The position numbers and the translations under genes are program-made. The notes under the pieces are model-generated. The model saw nothing but the letters and a program-made list of their open reading frames with translations, did not search any database and had not been told where the DNA came from. This document shows positions 63,844 to 64,000 of a DNA stretch of 64,000 bases, piece by piece. Each line of letters opens with the position of its first letter. Position 1 is the stretch's first letter. The stretch comes from JAMIFV01 sp035906055 (lineage in GTDB: Bacteria > Pseudomonadota > Alphaproteobacteria > Rickettsiales > JABCZZ01), in assembly GCA_035906055.1 (NCBI GenBank), contig JAMIFV010000005.1:39664-103663 (forward strand), given 5' to 3'.

Positions 63844-64000
63844 ATGACCTACTCACTTGATTTACGCGAACGTGCAGTAAGCTACGTTCGTTCTGGTGGC
63901 AGCCAAGCGGATGCCAGTCAGATTTTTGGTGTAACCACGCGCACTCTTTACGGCTGGCTTCGGCGGAAGGATTTATCAGCGAAGCGTTGCGGTCCCCGTC
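63844..64000 (+). mobile_element. IS630-family transposase, N-terminal part (cut by window end)
   Basis: From ATG 63844 the frame reads MTYSLDLRERAVSYVRSGGS and continues through SQIFGVTTRTLYGWLRRKDL, the helix-turn-helix start of IS630-family transposases. It runs off the window after 52 residues. The AT-rich 50 bp before it (AAGAGTTATAGTCC...) probably contain the left inverted repeat of the element. IS630 transposases use TA targets, matching the TA ends of MITE copies 1 and 2; the visible ends are not the same sequence. Confidence 0.85.

Overview
The window is a chromosomal segment of an alphaproteobacterium. The evidence is gene order and family content: tpiA-secG-pyrG next to a PpiD-type chaperone and a trp cluster, a PopZ (DUF2497) gene, AddB of the alphaproteobacterial type, and a single LolC/E permease followed by LolD. 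The order or family cannot be fixed from the sequence alone. The core genes are GC-rich. The intergenic spaces are packed with palindromic repeats.

Layout. 1-31 kb is core: YceI-like protein, lolC/lolD, a NAD block (nadC, an SdhA-like flavoprotein, nadA), thiC in a convergent cofactor operon with DUF2459 and MAPEG genes, mutY, tRNA-Glu with a relic integrase fragment, gluQ, pyrG, secG, tpiA, ppiD, a trpE...trpG-trpD-trpC cluster with extra small genes inside, a candidate sRNA, a DUF4166 pair (one partner frameshifted), popZ and a Pcm-like methyltransferase. About 30.92-52.11 kb is a genomic island in tRNA-Cys. It is bounded by a 14-bp direct repeat, with paired integrase arm-like repeats inside both ends, a P4-type integrase, an excisionase-like HTH protein and a primase/ATPase. 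52-64 kb is core again: lipoproteins, an ECF sigma/anti-sigma/Spy-like module beside an EF-hand gene, glutaredoxin, a RepA-like ATPase, addB, and the start of an IS630-family transposase at the right edge.

The main cargo of the island is a five-gene, tightly overlapping minus-strand operon (50591 down to 37854). It encodes a DUF4338 (DruA-type) protein, a 964-residue protein, a 363-residue protein, an 1855-residue DEAH helicase with a C-terminal DUF1998 region (DruE-type), and a nuclease-SF1 helicase. I read it as a Druantia-like anti-phage system of unusual composition: the DruB/DruC positions are held by one long ORF and a second helicase-nuclease is translationally coupled to DruE.

Two other island genes (a lipoprotein gene and an outer-membrane barrel gene) are preceded by long, multi-hairpin leaders. 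The two leaders have the same architecture and the same spacing to the start codon but different stem sequences, which suggests a conserved structured RNA class.

The core carries at least three repeat systems: a 224-bp MITE-like element with terminal inverted repeats (three copies), a GGGGGC-rich palindromic element (four intergenic copies and one in frame inside mutY), and smaller extragenic palindromes (one related element in frame inside thiC).
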